From Melieria omissa (taxonomy: Eukaryota > Arthropoda > Insecta > Diptera > Ulidiidae), in the NCBI GenBank assembly GCA_963971225.1, contig OZ020269.1:93957540-94021539 (forward strand): 64,000 nucleotides of DNA. Direction: 5' to 3'. Position 1 is the first letter of the stretch; each line of letters starts with the position of its first letter. The position numbers and the translations under genes were made by a program. This document shows positions 30,778 through 43,230 of this stretch, one piece after another. The notes under the pieces are model-generated. The model worked only from the letters and a program-made list of their open reading frames with translations, did not search any database and had not been told where the DNA came from.

Positions 30778-31361
30778 TACATTACAAGCTTAGATGTATT
30801 CAGAAGCCTATAGAAGAATTTTATGGGAATATTTTCATGGTACATTTATTTCTTAAAAATCTTGTTTCAAAGAAAACTTTTGGGCATTCTAGGAAAAAAC
30901 CGTCAAATTGACCCATAACAATTGGAGCTAGAGGGTTAAAATGTTTCACAAAAATATTCGTCGTGCCATTTTACATCAAACTGCTGAGCACATCGTATAC
31001 CTAAGATGTAAGGTTTTCGTATGCCGGTTCACCATAAGTTTGTGTAAAAGGAGAATGCTTTGACTTCCCTTAAAAAATGCAAACGTAAGCTTTCAAAATT
31101 ACGATACATGTGTATTTTTTTGTGCCTCCTTATACCAGAATCTGTTGTCAAAACCTTATTATTATTATGTTTTTGTTGTTCACTGCAATCGGCGTCAACG
31201 CTGCCGCAGTTCTACAGCGAATCAAGCAACATGTCAGCATTGGTCACATGGGAAAATGGTCTGAAGTAAAATTCTGTAGAATAGCAAAGTGTTTTGGAAG
31301 AACGCCAAGCAAGGAAGCAAGGAGAGAGCGGATTTTCTTCTTTGACTTGAGAGAAAAAATC
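30778..31361. other. non-coding DNA, no gene recognised
   Basis: AT-rich. Two overlapping frames around 31060-31560 start with hydrophobic residues but run into LINE-like relic sequence, so I do not call them. Confidence 0.4.
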
Positions 31362-31530
31362 GTTGTCTTACAAGCAATCACAAGACACAATTGCAAACAC
31401 AACAATGTGGTCAACATACTATGGTATATGACAAACATGCAAATTGTTGATGACCACACATGCAAGTCCTGCTTTGAGGATGTGACACACCAGATCATTT
31501 TATCTTCTACTGTCCAGCTTTCTGAAGAAG
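31362..31530 (+). pseudogene. possible LINE C-terminal relic
   Basis: The frame reads ITRHNCKHN, then after a spacer HTCKSCFEDVTHQIILSS. This resembles the ITGH...C-x2-C...H end of RNase H-type LINE ORF2 with the final Cys lost. It is weak and short. 31560-31814 has pyrimidine-rich DNA with a 22-bp direct repeat (gtttcttccttttgcacga twice near 31630-31670). Confidence 0.35.
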
Positions 31531-31814
31531 CAGAAGTCATATTTTGGGCAGCAATGTAATGAGTACGAGGTATGCTCATGGTCTGCCTCTTTCCATCCTC
31601 CTTCTCTTAGGTTTGTCAAAAAAACAAGGAGTTTCTTCCTTTTGCACGATAGTTTCTTCCTTTTGCACGATTCTCCTCTTCTATTGCTTACCTTTCTCCT
31701 ATGCCTTCCTCTCTCTCGTCCATTTCATCTGGCCTACCTTTGCGCCTAGTACATTAATCCATATGAACTGAAAAGAGCAATAGAAAGCTTGTAGCTTTCT
31801 TTCCAAAATTCACA

Positions 31815-32400
31815 TCTCATCACATCACCTCACATCACATCACATCACATCACATCACATCACATCACATCACATCACATCACATCACATCACATCACAT
31901 CACATCACATCACATCACATCACATCACATCACATCACATCACATCACATCACATCACATCACATCACATCACATCACATCACATCACATCACATCACAT
32001 CACATCACATCACATCACATCACATCACATCACATCACATCACATCACATCACATCACATCACATCACATCACATCACATCACATCACATCACATCACAT
32101 CACATCACATCACATCACATCACATCACATCACATCACATCACATCACATCACATCACATCACATCACATCACATCACATCACATCACATCACATCACAT
32201 CACATCACGTTCACATCACAACACATCGCATCACATTCACATCACATAATATCGCATTATATCACATGACACGACATCACATAATATCACATCACAACAT
32301 ATCACATCACATCATATTATATAACATTACATCACAACACATCACATCACACCATATTTTATAAAATCATAACACATTATCACCATCATCTGACATTCTC
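31815..32400. repeat. (CACAT)n pentanucleotide array with degenerate flank
   Basis: Perfect CACAT repeats run from about 31831 to 32208 (about 75 copies), preceded by three imperfect units and followed by about 190 bp of decayed units. No regulatory or coding role is evident. Confidence 0.97.
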
Positions 32401-34204
32401 CAATTACGAATAGATTAAAAAATATGGAAAGTCAGATACGCGGCACCAATCACATGCTCTTCTTCTTTACCGATTTTCCATGACATATAGACAAATATGT
32501 GGCTCTATCTCAGCGATGACGCGTGCTCAAAGCCGAGATCCAGCTTTGATCCCAGGAATTGCTTGTGGTTTATTTGCATAGATTAGAGGTTTAACACAAT
32601 TTCTAAGAAAGAGATTGCACGGCGACAAATCGCACGATTTTCTTGGTCAGCTGACATCGAAAATCGTTCCTCCAAAAAATCAAATTTTTTTCACAACGAT
32701 AACGCATTCGTTCTTTGTGTAGGGGCCCATTTTTAATAATCAGAAAAATCATAGACAACAGCTCTCAAATTTCAGAGCTGTGATTTGCAAGGAAAGCAAA
32801 TGATAAAAAATTTAAATCGTGGGCCGGAAAAGTGGGCCCTTTTATACCACTTGGGCCTTTAAGCCATTTTTGTGTAATTCGGCCCTTTTTTATACAAAAG
32901 TGTATAAGCAAAACAAAGAAAAAAGATGAGCTGACAATCGGTGAAAATTTTTTGTAGAAAACGTGAAATGGTCCTTTCGTTACCATTTGGACCTTTTTTA
33001 GAATAATTCTGGTACTAAAAATTTTAGCTGAGTAGAAACCGTGCTTAAGAGTGTAGATGTGTATTAGTGTTAGTGTTGCACATGTGGCCCTCTTTGATGC
33101 AGCACAAACTTTTGCATCAAAAAGCCTTGAAACAAGCGCCACAAATCGCACATCTTCGCCTAAGTCGCCAGTCTCAAGGAGAGACAATAACTTTATAAAT
33201 CGTGATCCAAGCTAAGCACTAAGCAAACTATTTACTATCTCGTCTTTTAATCCACGCGCATACTTTGGAATTTTCCCTTCTTCAATTTTGTTGTTGCTGT
33301 TATAATTTTGCAGCATCACTTTGAGCACTACAAAGCAATCCAATCAATTTATTAATTACGCAAACCACTGGCCAGTGTAACGCTTGAAATAAATTCCCGC
33401 ACTAGAGGCGCCCGAATGCAGAGTCACCGTTGGTGGTGCGGCCACTTGTCCACACACACACCCATACACACACGAAGCGTCACATTGGTGCAGTCGTGCG
33501 TGCAGCGCGCTGTGTGCGTTGAATGGATTTTTTATGTTTCACTCTCGGGCGCAATGGACATGAACACGACGCACATTGGGCATTTCTTATGGCTCCTGCA
33601 TCCCAGCCACCTGCCAGCCGACGCATTGCAGAAACATTCCGTTTCCGGTCGACCACTTGCAGCTGCTTTTTCGCTCTGACAGAAATGCGCAAAGTTTACC
33701 AATGGAGTCGAGACGCAAAGGTTGCAAGCGCCAGCTGTGTTCTTCGTGCGCCACTGTTAAAGTGACTGGAGCTGCTGCAAGCGGCGCCAAAGGCGTTTGC
33801 GCTGTGATTGTGTTGCACCCACACACTAACACACACTCACACAGCTGGTTGTTGTTGTTGTTGTTGACTATAATTTTAATTGCATTTCGCTTTTTCACAT
33901 TTTATGTGTTATTGCTTTGTGGTTCATTTACTTTGCCTAAGTGTTTAATGCGTTCATTAGCCGAGGGAATCTAATGCCGTGCACTTAGGGTTGCCAGACG
34001 TGCGCGATATGTGGTCAAAATAAAAATATGTTGTACAATTTTTGTTCTTGTTGGCCTTAAGAGGTGGAAAGTGGGGCCATTGAACGGGAGGAAAGCTGAA
34101 TGAATCCAATTTGGAATTTAGGATTCGAACTGGGTTTATGCAAAACAATGCATTAAACATTTTGGTCAAAGAGATCAGAGTACACTTGTAATCTGTTTAA
34201 TGAA
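32401..34204. other. non-coding DNA, no gene recognised
   Basis: 32401-33190 has a 140-codon minus-strand frame with no domain or signal. 33200-34000 resembles conserved single-copy DNA with CA repeats (33452-33475, 33815-33845) and a TTG run at 33848-33865. A hAT-like 'gggttgccagac' lies at 33988. Confidence 0.45.
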
Positions 34205-34447
34205 ACAAAATTTATAGTTTAAGTTGCAGTGAGACAAACTAAGGCCTCTATATGGGCCCATTGTGATGCCACCAATTCCACCCGTTTGAAATGTCAAGAG
34301 CGCAATTGTGCGATTCTCGTAATTCTTATCTCCTTCACGTGGATAACGATAGAAGTAGACGAGTGTTTCACCAGCCCGAGCGGGGACTTGAACCTAGGGC
34401 CTCTGGTATGAGAAGTTAGCGTGCTACCCGCTGGGCTATCGATGCCG
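34205..34447 (-). mobile_element. tRNA-derived SINE, minus strand, internally deleted
   Basis: On the minus strand: head 'cccagcgggtagcacgctaa', B-box region 'ggttcaagtcccc', body 'cactcgtctacttctatcg', then a jump to the tail 'ggtggcatcacaatgggccc' and 'atatagaggcctta'. The central ~100 bp present at 51574 are missing. Confidence 0.8.
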
Positions 34448-34940
34448 GCCGAGGATCTATGAAAAGTTTAGTTTTTTCATTGCATTTAAAAAATGTTCCA
34501 CTGCATTCGAAAATGCATTCATTAAATTTAAAAAAGATTGAATTTAATCTACAATTAGCTCTAAAAAATGATATCTACAGTTCCACAGATTGAGTTGAGA
34601 GTTTTTCTTATGATTTCCAAATGGTTTGGTACGCAACTAGAAAGCAGAGACTTGTTTTGGTTGTGACAAATTCAATATATTTAATAAGAGGAGACAGTTT
34701 TAAATTTATTTTTCCGGTACTAAAAAGCGTCAATATGATTTAGTACGCGATTAAAAAACAGAGGTTCTTCTTAACGAACAAAAGTAGAGACATACTTAGA
34801 TAGACTTCTATTAGCTTTAAGTTTTTTTCTAGTCAATCAAGGCTTTTCTGAGCGATTTTAACCCTAAAACAGCTAAGATTTTGTTTTTTTGAGTTAATCA
34901 AGGCTTTCCTAGGGGATCTTAATCCTAAAACAGCTAAGAT
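34448..34940. other. AT-rich non-coding DNA
   Basis: Contains a short tandem duplication near 34838-34942 ('aatcaaggctttyctrrg', 'taatcctaaaacagctaaga'). Nothing else identifiable. Confidence 0.45.
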
Positions 34941-36091
34941 TATGTTGAAGTGGCTATCAGAGCGCTGGTCAGAGTTGGTCCCATTGTGATACCATAAGCA
35001 AAAAAAGTGATGTGACGCTACTGTAGATCATTCAAAAGCCCCATTTAACCAGTTTAATTGGTGCATGAAATTTAGAACTTTCCATCTCCATCTAGAGAAA
35101 GCATGGCAAAGAAAGAGAAACACTTTTGTAAACAAAATTGTTTTAAAATTCTAAGTTAGGTAAGGTTGAAGTACTGAGTCGTAAGAGGATTGATACTCTC
35201 CCGCATCAGTATCCCGAAATCGCAATACCGAGGGACATAATCTCATCGAAGTTCAGCTTTGTCGAATGATTCAAAACTGAACTTAGTAACAAAAAGAACT
35301 GGGTTGGTATATCGGAAACATATCAGATAGACCAGCACATGATATCCTGGTACACAGATGGCTTCTTAACGGAGGAAGGCATCGGCCGAGGATAGTCGGA
35401 TTCTACGGGAAAGCACACCACTATCTTCCAGGCGGAAATATACGCCATTGAAAGGTGTGCTTACTTCAATCTGGTGAAGAAATACCGGAACCGGAAGATT
35501 GTCATCTTTTCTGACAGCCAAACGGCAATCAAGGCTCTGTGATCCTACCAGGTGTCCTTGAAACGGATTTTGGAGTGCCGTGTTGCAAGACAATCTTAGG
35601 CCACATGTTGGGCTCATTGTGATACTAGAAAAAGAAAGGGAATATGACCTTACTGCAGGTATTTCGAATGAAAAAGAAAGCGGTGAAAAGGCAGAGGGTT
35701 TCTTTTGTAAAACATTGTTTCAAAATTCTAGGTTAGGTTAAATTGAAGTGGCTGTAAGGGCCATGATACCACAAAAAGAAAGATGTGGTTTGACACTACT
35801 GAAGGCTATTCGAAAGCCCTGTTAAGACAGTTTGATCGGGGGATGAAACCTAATAGGTTTTGATATTGAGTGAACTGAGATCATCCAAATCGTCGAAGAT
35901 TAGTGAGTCTATGAGCTTCCCATTTTTGTGGAGAGGGCGCCGGAAAGTGGTCGAGAAGATGATTTACAGTCTCCCCTTCTTCCACACTTAGACTACTAAG
36001 CCTTTTTTGGCGGTTTCTTGAAATAGAATTGGAAAAGGATTTCTGCTCAAACAAAATAGATTCAAAATTCTAAGGTGACATTACTACTTAA
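34941..36091. repeat. cluster of RNase H-LINE 3'-end relics
   Basis: Three related blocks (about 34941-35165, 35590-35740, 35741-36085) share 'attctargttaggt', 'gaagtggct', a form of 'cattgtgataccaca', 'tgaaggctattcgaaagccc' and 'cagtttgatcg'. Read on the minus strand these are LINE 3' ends with CCTAA tails. One plus-strand coding relic (35330-35590) lies between them. Confidence 0.55.
35330..35590 (+). pseudogene. LINE RNase H domain relic
   Basis: Plus-strand codons read TDGF near 35357, then IFQAEIYAIERCAYF, then IVIFSDSQTAIKAL, which are the first three catalytic blocks (D, E, D) of a LINE RNase H domain. In-frame stops occur at 35395 (TAG) and after KAL (TGA). No RT or zinc knuckle adjoins it. 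Confidence 0.75.
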
Positions 36092-36104
36092 ATACCAAAT
36101 GTTC

Positions 36105-36917
36105 CTTGCCTACGCTGATGACATTGATGTCATCGGACGTAACAAGCGAGATGTCACTGCTGCCTTCGCGGCTATCGAAAGAGAATCTGCTAAAATGGTT
36201 CTGGTGGTAAATGAGGGCAAGACAAAGTATATGCTGTCTACACGCAGGGACTCGTAGCGACTAGGGTCTCACGTCGAGGCCGACAGGTATACCTTTGAAG
36301 TTGTCAAGGAATTCGTCTACATTGGCACCGCCATCAACAGCAGGAATGATGTCAGCCTGGAGATAAAATGAAGGATTACTCTTGCCAAGAGGTGCCACTA
36401 TGGTCTCGGTAGGCAATTGAGAAGTAGAGACCTCTCTCGACCGACAAAATTTGCACTCTATAGGACGCTTATCTTGCCCGTGCTCCTCTATGGCGCTGAA
36501 GCATGGACAATGACACGAAACGACATAGCGGCTCTTGGAGTGTTCGAGAGGAAGGTACTTCGCAAAATCTTCGGCCCTGTACGTGTTGGTGACGATTATC
36601 GTATACGAACCAATAACGAGCTGTATGAGCTGTATAAGGACGTAGCGCAGCGAATTAACATCCAGCGGCTACGCTGGCTGGGTCATGTCTGCCGTATGGA
36701 CGACGAAGCTCCGGCGAAAACGGTGTTCAATGCGATGGTTGGAGGTCGACGGCGAAGAGGGAGGCCGTGTCTCCGGTAGAAGGACCAAGTTGAAGAGGCC
36801 CTGTCATCTCTTGGTGTGACCAACTGGAGAAGGCGCACGCAAAGCAGAGAAGTTTTGCGTCAGGCCGTAACCCGATAACGGGTTGTTATGGCCAGTTAAG
36901 TAAGTAAGTAAGTAAAT
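36105..36917 (+). mobile_element. 5'-truncated RTE-like LINE with 13-bp target duplication
   Basis: Bounded by direct copies of ataccaaatgttc at 36092-36104 and 36918-36930. One frame runs throughout: it starts at LAYADDIDVIGR (the RT active-site motif), continues through LLYGAEAWTMT and FERKVLRKIFGPV, then NIQRLRWLGHVCRMDDEAP. It contains stops at 36255, 36369 and 36777 but no frameshift. The 3' end is 'ggccagttaag' plus a GTAA microsatellite tail. The thumb/C-terminal motifs fit RTE-clade LINEs (family knowledge). Only the last third of the RT remains. Confidence 0.88.
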
Positions 36918-36930
36918 ATACCAAATGTTC

Positions 36931-38580
36931 GCGATGGATCTAACTTTAAAAATTATTTCGTATGATGAGTCACACTTCAATACGAAGCAAAATATACTTT
37001 AATATACAAAAGATCCAAACGCTTCGATGGGAAACACTCCATTTGATGATCTCGATATTTTGAAATGTTTAGCATACATCGGCCTGACAGAGGTTTTATA
37101 AATGAGATTGATTGGTTCTTGTCTTATGACCCATAAAAATACCCCAATGGATCTAACAGTTTACAGGGTATAACACTCTTTTATAAATCTAATCTAATCT
37201 GAGACATTTCCTAAATCGTCAAAACTATTTCCAGTACTTTTCTATAATAACAAAAACCAAAAATTTGGATCTAGGGCGTTAAAATCCGCAGTGCATCAAC
37301 ACACATGAATAAGAACCTAACATAAAAATTAACAATTCTGACTAACATAAAAACAGATTTCCTTAATTGTCAAATAACTTTGAGTTCCTTTTTGCCGAAA
37401 TGCTTTGACTGACTCAATTATTTGGCAGCTGATTTGCGCAGCATTTGTGATTTCCAGCAATAAAATTAATAAACTCTTTATATGCGTTTCCGCGTAAATC
37501 CAGACACACACATTCATACACACGCGCAAAATTCATGTTTTGGCTTAATGCGGCAAACAAATGTGCAACAATAAAGAATATTGTTACTATTAACAAAAAC
37601 CAGGCGCGTTCATTGGGCAAATGCCATAAAGCCAACACAGAGCGGCTCATACATACACACAAAAATACACACGCAACACATACAAATGTACAAAATTAAG
37701 AAAGCATTTCATGGAGGCCGCCGACAGTGACGGTTGGAGGTGCGCGTTAAATTGGTGCCAAGCTGGCAGTCTACATTTAGGCGCATAAACGGCGCTGCTT
37801 TCTCAGCGCCAGCGAAGCGAAATGAAAGAAGAAATTAACGAAAGAGAGAGCATACATTTGATTTGATTTGCGATGAATCACCTTTCCCACTGGTTTGCAT
37901 AGGTCTATGTGTGTGGGTGTTGCGTGTTAGTCAGCAGCGCCAGTAAAACACAAAGACCGAAAAACACTTAAACTATCACCACTATGAATGACAAATAGAG
38001 GGCATTAAACGTGGCCAACTACCACGCCGCACCGACGTACGAACAGACAAAGTAAACAAAATAATAAAACGGCCAAAGAAAAGGGTGAAGTGCGGTGAGC
38101 GGGCAGCAACTGATTGTAAATGTGTTTCAATTCCACTTTTGAGCAAATCGTCACAATTCAAATGCCAAGCCGAGCACTAAATGCGCGACAACGCGGCAAC
38201 ATGCATAGCACGGAAAGGACGCACAGAAGGACGGACTGCTGGTTGAATGGACGGACAACGCGTATTTTCCACTTAGCAACCAAATAAATTTCGCTTCGCT
38301 ACCGCATGCCACATGCGACAGTTGCAGCAGCACATCGACTGTACACACACACATACATACACATTAAAATGGTACAAAAACTCAAAGGACACGCAATGTG
38401 CCAAAGACATTTGCCGGCCGGTACGAGAAAGGACAAACGAAACAGCTGCCAAAACAGCTGAGTACTGCCGCCCTACAGCTGACACGGGCGGTAAGTGGGC
38501 TGACGGCGCTGGACAAGGGATAAGTGAACTGTTGAATTATTTGAGGTAAAGTAGATAAATAAGAGAGAATTAGATTGGCG
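36931..38580. other. non-coding block, no gene recognised
   Basis: 36931-37370 is AT-rich. 37370-38580 looks like single-copy DNA with CA-rich words and short CA repeats (37655-37685, 38342-38362). Overlapping frames on both strands lack domains. Confidence 0.45.
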
Positions 38581-38589
38581 TAGAGGTAG

Positions 38590-40140
38590 AGTTGGAAATA
38601 AGAAAAGGAATATACATAAAGTTGGGGATGTGGAAGGGGAATTGGGATAGTGATAGAGATGGGGGGTAGGTAGAGGAATGGCGATTGGGATAGGAATAGG
38701 GATGGGAACGGGGGTTGGGATAGAGATAGTACCAATAATGAGAGGAATGGGGATGGGGATAGGGATAGGGATAGGGATAGAGATAGGGATAGGGATAGGG
38801 ATAGGGATAGGAATAGGGATAGGGATAGGGATAGGGATAGGGATAGGGATAGGGATAGGGATAGGGATAGGGATAGGGATAGGGATAGGGATAGGGATAG
38901 GGATAGGGATAGGGATAGGGATAGGGATAGGGATAGGGATAGGGATAGGGATAGGGATAGGGATAGGGATAGGGATAGGAATAGGGATAGGGATAGGGAT
39001 AGGGATAGGGATAGGGATAGGGATAGGGATAGGGATAGGGATAGGGATAGGGATAGGGATAGGGATAGGGATAGGGATAGGGATAGGGATAGGGATAGGG
39101 ATAGGGATAGGGATAGGGATAGGGATAGGGATAGGGATAGGGATAGGGATAGGGATAGGGATAGGGATAGGGATAGGGATAGGGATAGGGATAGGGATAG
39201 GGATAGGGATAGGGATAGGGATAGGGATAGGGATAGGGATAGGGATAGGGATAGGGATAGGGATAGGGATAGGGATAGGGATAGGGATAGGGATAGGGAT
39301 AGGGATAGGGATAGGGATAGGGAGAGGGATAATGATTGGGACTGGGATACGGGATGGGGATAACGATAAAGATAGGAATAGCGATGGCGATTGGGATAGG
39401 GATAAGGATTGTGACTGTGACTTCGATAGAAACTGGGACTGGAATAGGGATAGGGATGGATAGGGATGGATAGGGATAAGGATTGGGACTGGGACTGGGA
39501 CTGGGACTGGGACTGGGACTGGGACTGGGACTGGGACTGGGACTGGGACTGGGACTGGGACTGGGACTGGGACTGGGACTGGGACTGGGACTGGGACTGG
39601 GACTGGGACTGGGACTGGGACTGGGACTGGGACTGGGACTGGGACTGGGACTGGGACTGGGACTGGGACTGGGACTGGGACTGGGACTGGGACTGGGACT
39701 GGGACTGGGACTGGGACTGGGACTGGGACTGGGACTGGGACTTGGACTTGGACTTGGGCTTGGACATGGACTAGGAATAGATATAGAGATAGGGGTAGAG
39801 ATAGAGATAGAGATAGGGATAGGGATAGAGATAGAGATGGGATAGGGATAGGGATAGGGATAGGGATAGGGATAGGGATAGGGATAGGGATAGGGATAGG
39901 GATAGGGATAGGGATAGGGATAGGGATAGGGATAGGGATAGGGATAGGGATAGGGATAGGGATAGGGATAGGGACAGCGATGGGGACAGCGATGGGGATA
40001 TGGAAAGGGATAGGGATACGGATGGGGATAGGGATGGATAGAGACAGAGATAAGGATAGGGATAGGGACAGGGACAAGAATAGGTATAGGGATAGGGATA
40101 GCGATAGGGATAGAGATAGGGATAAGGAAACGAATAGTGA
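38590..40140 (+). repeat. hexanucleotide satellite: (GGGATA)n and (GGGACT)n
   Basis: Block 1: GGGATA from about 38756 to 39322 (around 95 copies, rare GGAATA variants). Block 2: GGGACT from about 39485 to 39742 (around 43 copies). Block 3: GGGATA from about 39840 to 39973 (around 22 copies). Decayed units lie before, between and after, and again at 40380-40550. Because the period is six, several frames stay open for hundreds of codons as two-residue polymers; these are not genes. The plus strand has GGG every six bases, suited to G-quadruplex formation. Confidence 0.97.
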
Positions 40141-43100
40141 GTTCGTAGAGGACTCAAGATATAGGAGCAAAAGTACTTAGAGTTATATAGGTTTTTGTAG
40201 ACCTTAACTTATATAAATTAAATGTAGACTGGATAATAGATTCTGGCTGACAGAATCCAGAACCAGGCAGCTTCTAAGTTGGTTGTTAGAAGTAATGGGA
40301 AAATTTCAAAGAAAAGAAAATATTGCATGGGAGGTTAGGGTAAACTGACTACAGAGACTATCAAATTCTGAAAGAGGTGGAGTTTGGGATAGGGATAAGT
40401 ATAGAGACAGGAATAGGGATTGGGATAGAGACGGCGATAGGAATTGGAATCGGGATAAGGAAAAAAATAGAGATAGGAATAGGGATGGGTATGGATAGGG
40501 GAAGGTGATGGATAGGGATAGCGATAGGGATAGAAATAGAGTAGGAAAAAAAGATAACGACAAGAATAAAGAATGGAGGATAGAGGTAGAGATTGGTGTG
40601 TGCTTTCAAATAATGCTTTCTCGATTTGGTTTTCATTGGTATTTAGTTTCTATGCACGAGATCCAGAGATTTTTTTTCTATATATAATGATTGAATACTG
40701 GTTCTGAGATCTTCTACAATTATGCAATCAAGGTGATCTCAAGTACGTTCGTAGAGGATTCGGCAGAATAGAGCAGATAAAGGGTTAAGTAGGTTTTTGT
40801 AGGCCAAAATTAGCTTAGGTCATCAGATCTATATGGAAGCTGGCGTCTTAAGAGTTATTAGAGGACTCGGCATAGCAGATAAAAAAATAGAGTTCCAGTT
40901 TCAAACTTCAAGAGGACCTTGTCAAGGTTCTTGAACTTATTAGTCTTTAACCCTTTCTGCGCCACAATGACCACCTCCTCTGCGTACTCTGTAGCGCCGA
41001 ATTGTGTCGACTTTGTACACCAAAAACAGTTTTCTAATTTTTTCCAATTTCCCCACTTCTTTGCTGCTTTCGCTTTTTGTTTGTTTGGCGTGTGTGCACT
41101 TTTTTCGCCGCACTCGGCCTCACGCTTTCTGGCTTAGCATATTCGTGATTTCTTGCCAGTCCGTTGCGTCGCACGCCACTCGCCATCCTGTGCGCCGTCC
41201 GCTCCTAATGCGATGTCTTGGTTGCTTTTGTTGAAATGGCTGCGGCGGCCGCGGTCGCTGTCGCCCTTTTTTGTTGCCACACTGCCGCTGCGGCTTAGGC
41301 GCCACTCGAGCTATGAAATTTGTCCCGACAGCTTGGCGCCGGCATTATCGACCCGCGCGCCTGCATACAATAACAACTGGCAGCACTTTTACCACTTAAC
41401 CTCCTGCATGCGCTGGCCGGAACAGGTCCTGCTCGATTTCACTGTTAGTTTCGCCGCCATTTCGAGCTGGCAACATTTCACTGTCGTTTGCCGTTTTTCG
41501 CCTGTCAGCCGGCACCGTTGCCCCCTTCGGCTTCCTCTACCCCTTTCCAGATTTCTCGTCAAGCTTATGTTCTGCTTGTTTTTTGTTGTTGCTGTTATTA
41601 TTGCTGTTGGTTTTGTTTGATGAACAAAGGCAACAAAAAAAAAAAGAAACAACAAATTGGTGAATTGGCGCTGCCGCACGTCGCACCGCATAGCGTGCGT
41701 GCACATAAATTTGTTGATTCCGCCCCCGGCGTCTCATCGCCGCTACTTACGACCAGTGTTTTTATGTTTTTATGCCGTTCCCTTTGCTGGTTAAATGAAT
41801 TTGCGTTTCGTGTTGTGGTAGGGTAGGGTTTGCGCACAGCAACAATAACAACGATAAAAATCTAACACCACACCGCAGCCCCTGCGCCGCCAAGTCGGCA
41901 ATGAAGTCATATTTTTTGAGCCAAGAAAATGTATTGAAATGAGCAAAGTATGAGCAACGCGGTTCATTTCCATTTAAATATGGCATTTTCGGTGCTCTTC
42001 ACTGGGTGGCAAATATTTACGACTTTATTGGTGCTAAGACGAAACATGCAGAGGATATTTTTGTAGGCGTTTTTTGCAGTGAAGGTTCAATTATAGTAAA
42101 CGGAAGGGCTGGTCTTTTGCCTCAATTAAACAGGGCTTTGCCCGATTGAAGTTCATAATTTGGAACTAATCTTTAGTTCACTAAGAGGTTGTTTGAGAAT
42201 TTCAAAAGTAAAAAAATGCATCAAAGCTATCAACTTAAATTGTAGACATTAATTTTGTGATGGTCATTGAGTTTACGGCAATTAGGGGTCATTGAATTTG
42301 AAACCGTAAACTGTTTTTGAAACTAAAAACTTTTTTCATATTTTCTATTGAAGCTTTTTAACAAACTATCATCGATTGTTGTTATCCTGTCGTCTCCTCT
42401 GAGAGAAGGAAAAAGATGAGTAAAATGTCCGAAGGCGTGATTTTTATTTAATAGATATGATTTAGTTGACCATTCTTTGATTTCGGTGATGAAGAATCTC
42501 TCACTTTATGCGGTTGAGTAAAAAAGTACACGAATCAAAAGATTGTGAGGCTAGAGTGGCTTTAAATGACATCGCATTGAGGTCAAAGTTCTCAAAAAAG
42601 CTGGGATATTCAACAAATTGCGCCACAGCTACTCAAAAGTTGCTCTTAGAGGGTTAAAATCTATGATTGATCCCCATTAGTTTTCCCTACTGAACATTTC
42701 TTTCAAACATATTTATGTATACCTTATCTCAAACTCTTAATGATGCTTCCATACAAAATGATTGTTTTTATAAAATAGGCTCCAGCTGCTCCCATGTTAA
42801 TCCTAGCTGTGTCAAATGTAAGACCGACACTCATTTATTTTCTCTTCCGAATATTTCTTTCAAACATACCTACCCGCCATCTCCACGTCTTAAGGGAGCT
42901 GCCATACAAAACTGGCCTTTTTCTGTGGCTCCCCACTTGGAAATGTAATAAAGTACATAAGCGACGAAACATCCTATCTCGAAAACTACTAAACCGATTT
43001 GAATGATTTATTCAGCAATCAACAAAATTTTTTAATAAAAAAAAATACAAAATTGATTAAAGTTCCGAAATCTACCACCAGAAGGCGTCTTGCATACAAT

Positions 43101-43230
43101 TGGAGTTGTAAGGTTGTCAACTTTTAGGTTTCTATGAAGTAATAGTCAAAATGTATTGTCGAACTTGAATTTGTTTGAATTGAATTTTTTCTCAGCAAAC
43201 TTTATGCTTAAGTTACATAATCTATAAACA
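40141..43230. other. non-coding DNA including a GC-rich block
   Basis: 40141-40960 has decayed hexanucleotide units and a 'gactacaga' region with nothing else. 40961-42000 is GC-richer single-copy-like DNA; its longest plus-strand frame (155 codons at 41153-41620) has no domain. 42000-42700 is AT-rich. 42700-43010 holds two related segments ('aatatttctttcaaacat', 'catacaaaa') and 'ctcgaaaactactaaaccga', a phrase common in insect repeats (memory, unverified). Confidence 0.4.

Noticed and set aside
38382..40170. Very long open frames on both strands (Ser-Leu, Pro-Ile, Gly-Ile, Asp-Trp polymers)
   Set aside because: A six-base repeat gives stop-free dipeptide polymers in most frames. They have no start context, domain or flank that supports a gene.
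41153..41620. 155-codon frame ending in a hydrophobic segment
   Set aside because: Lies in a GC-rich stretch where several frames on both strands are open. No signal, domain or splice context.
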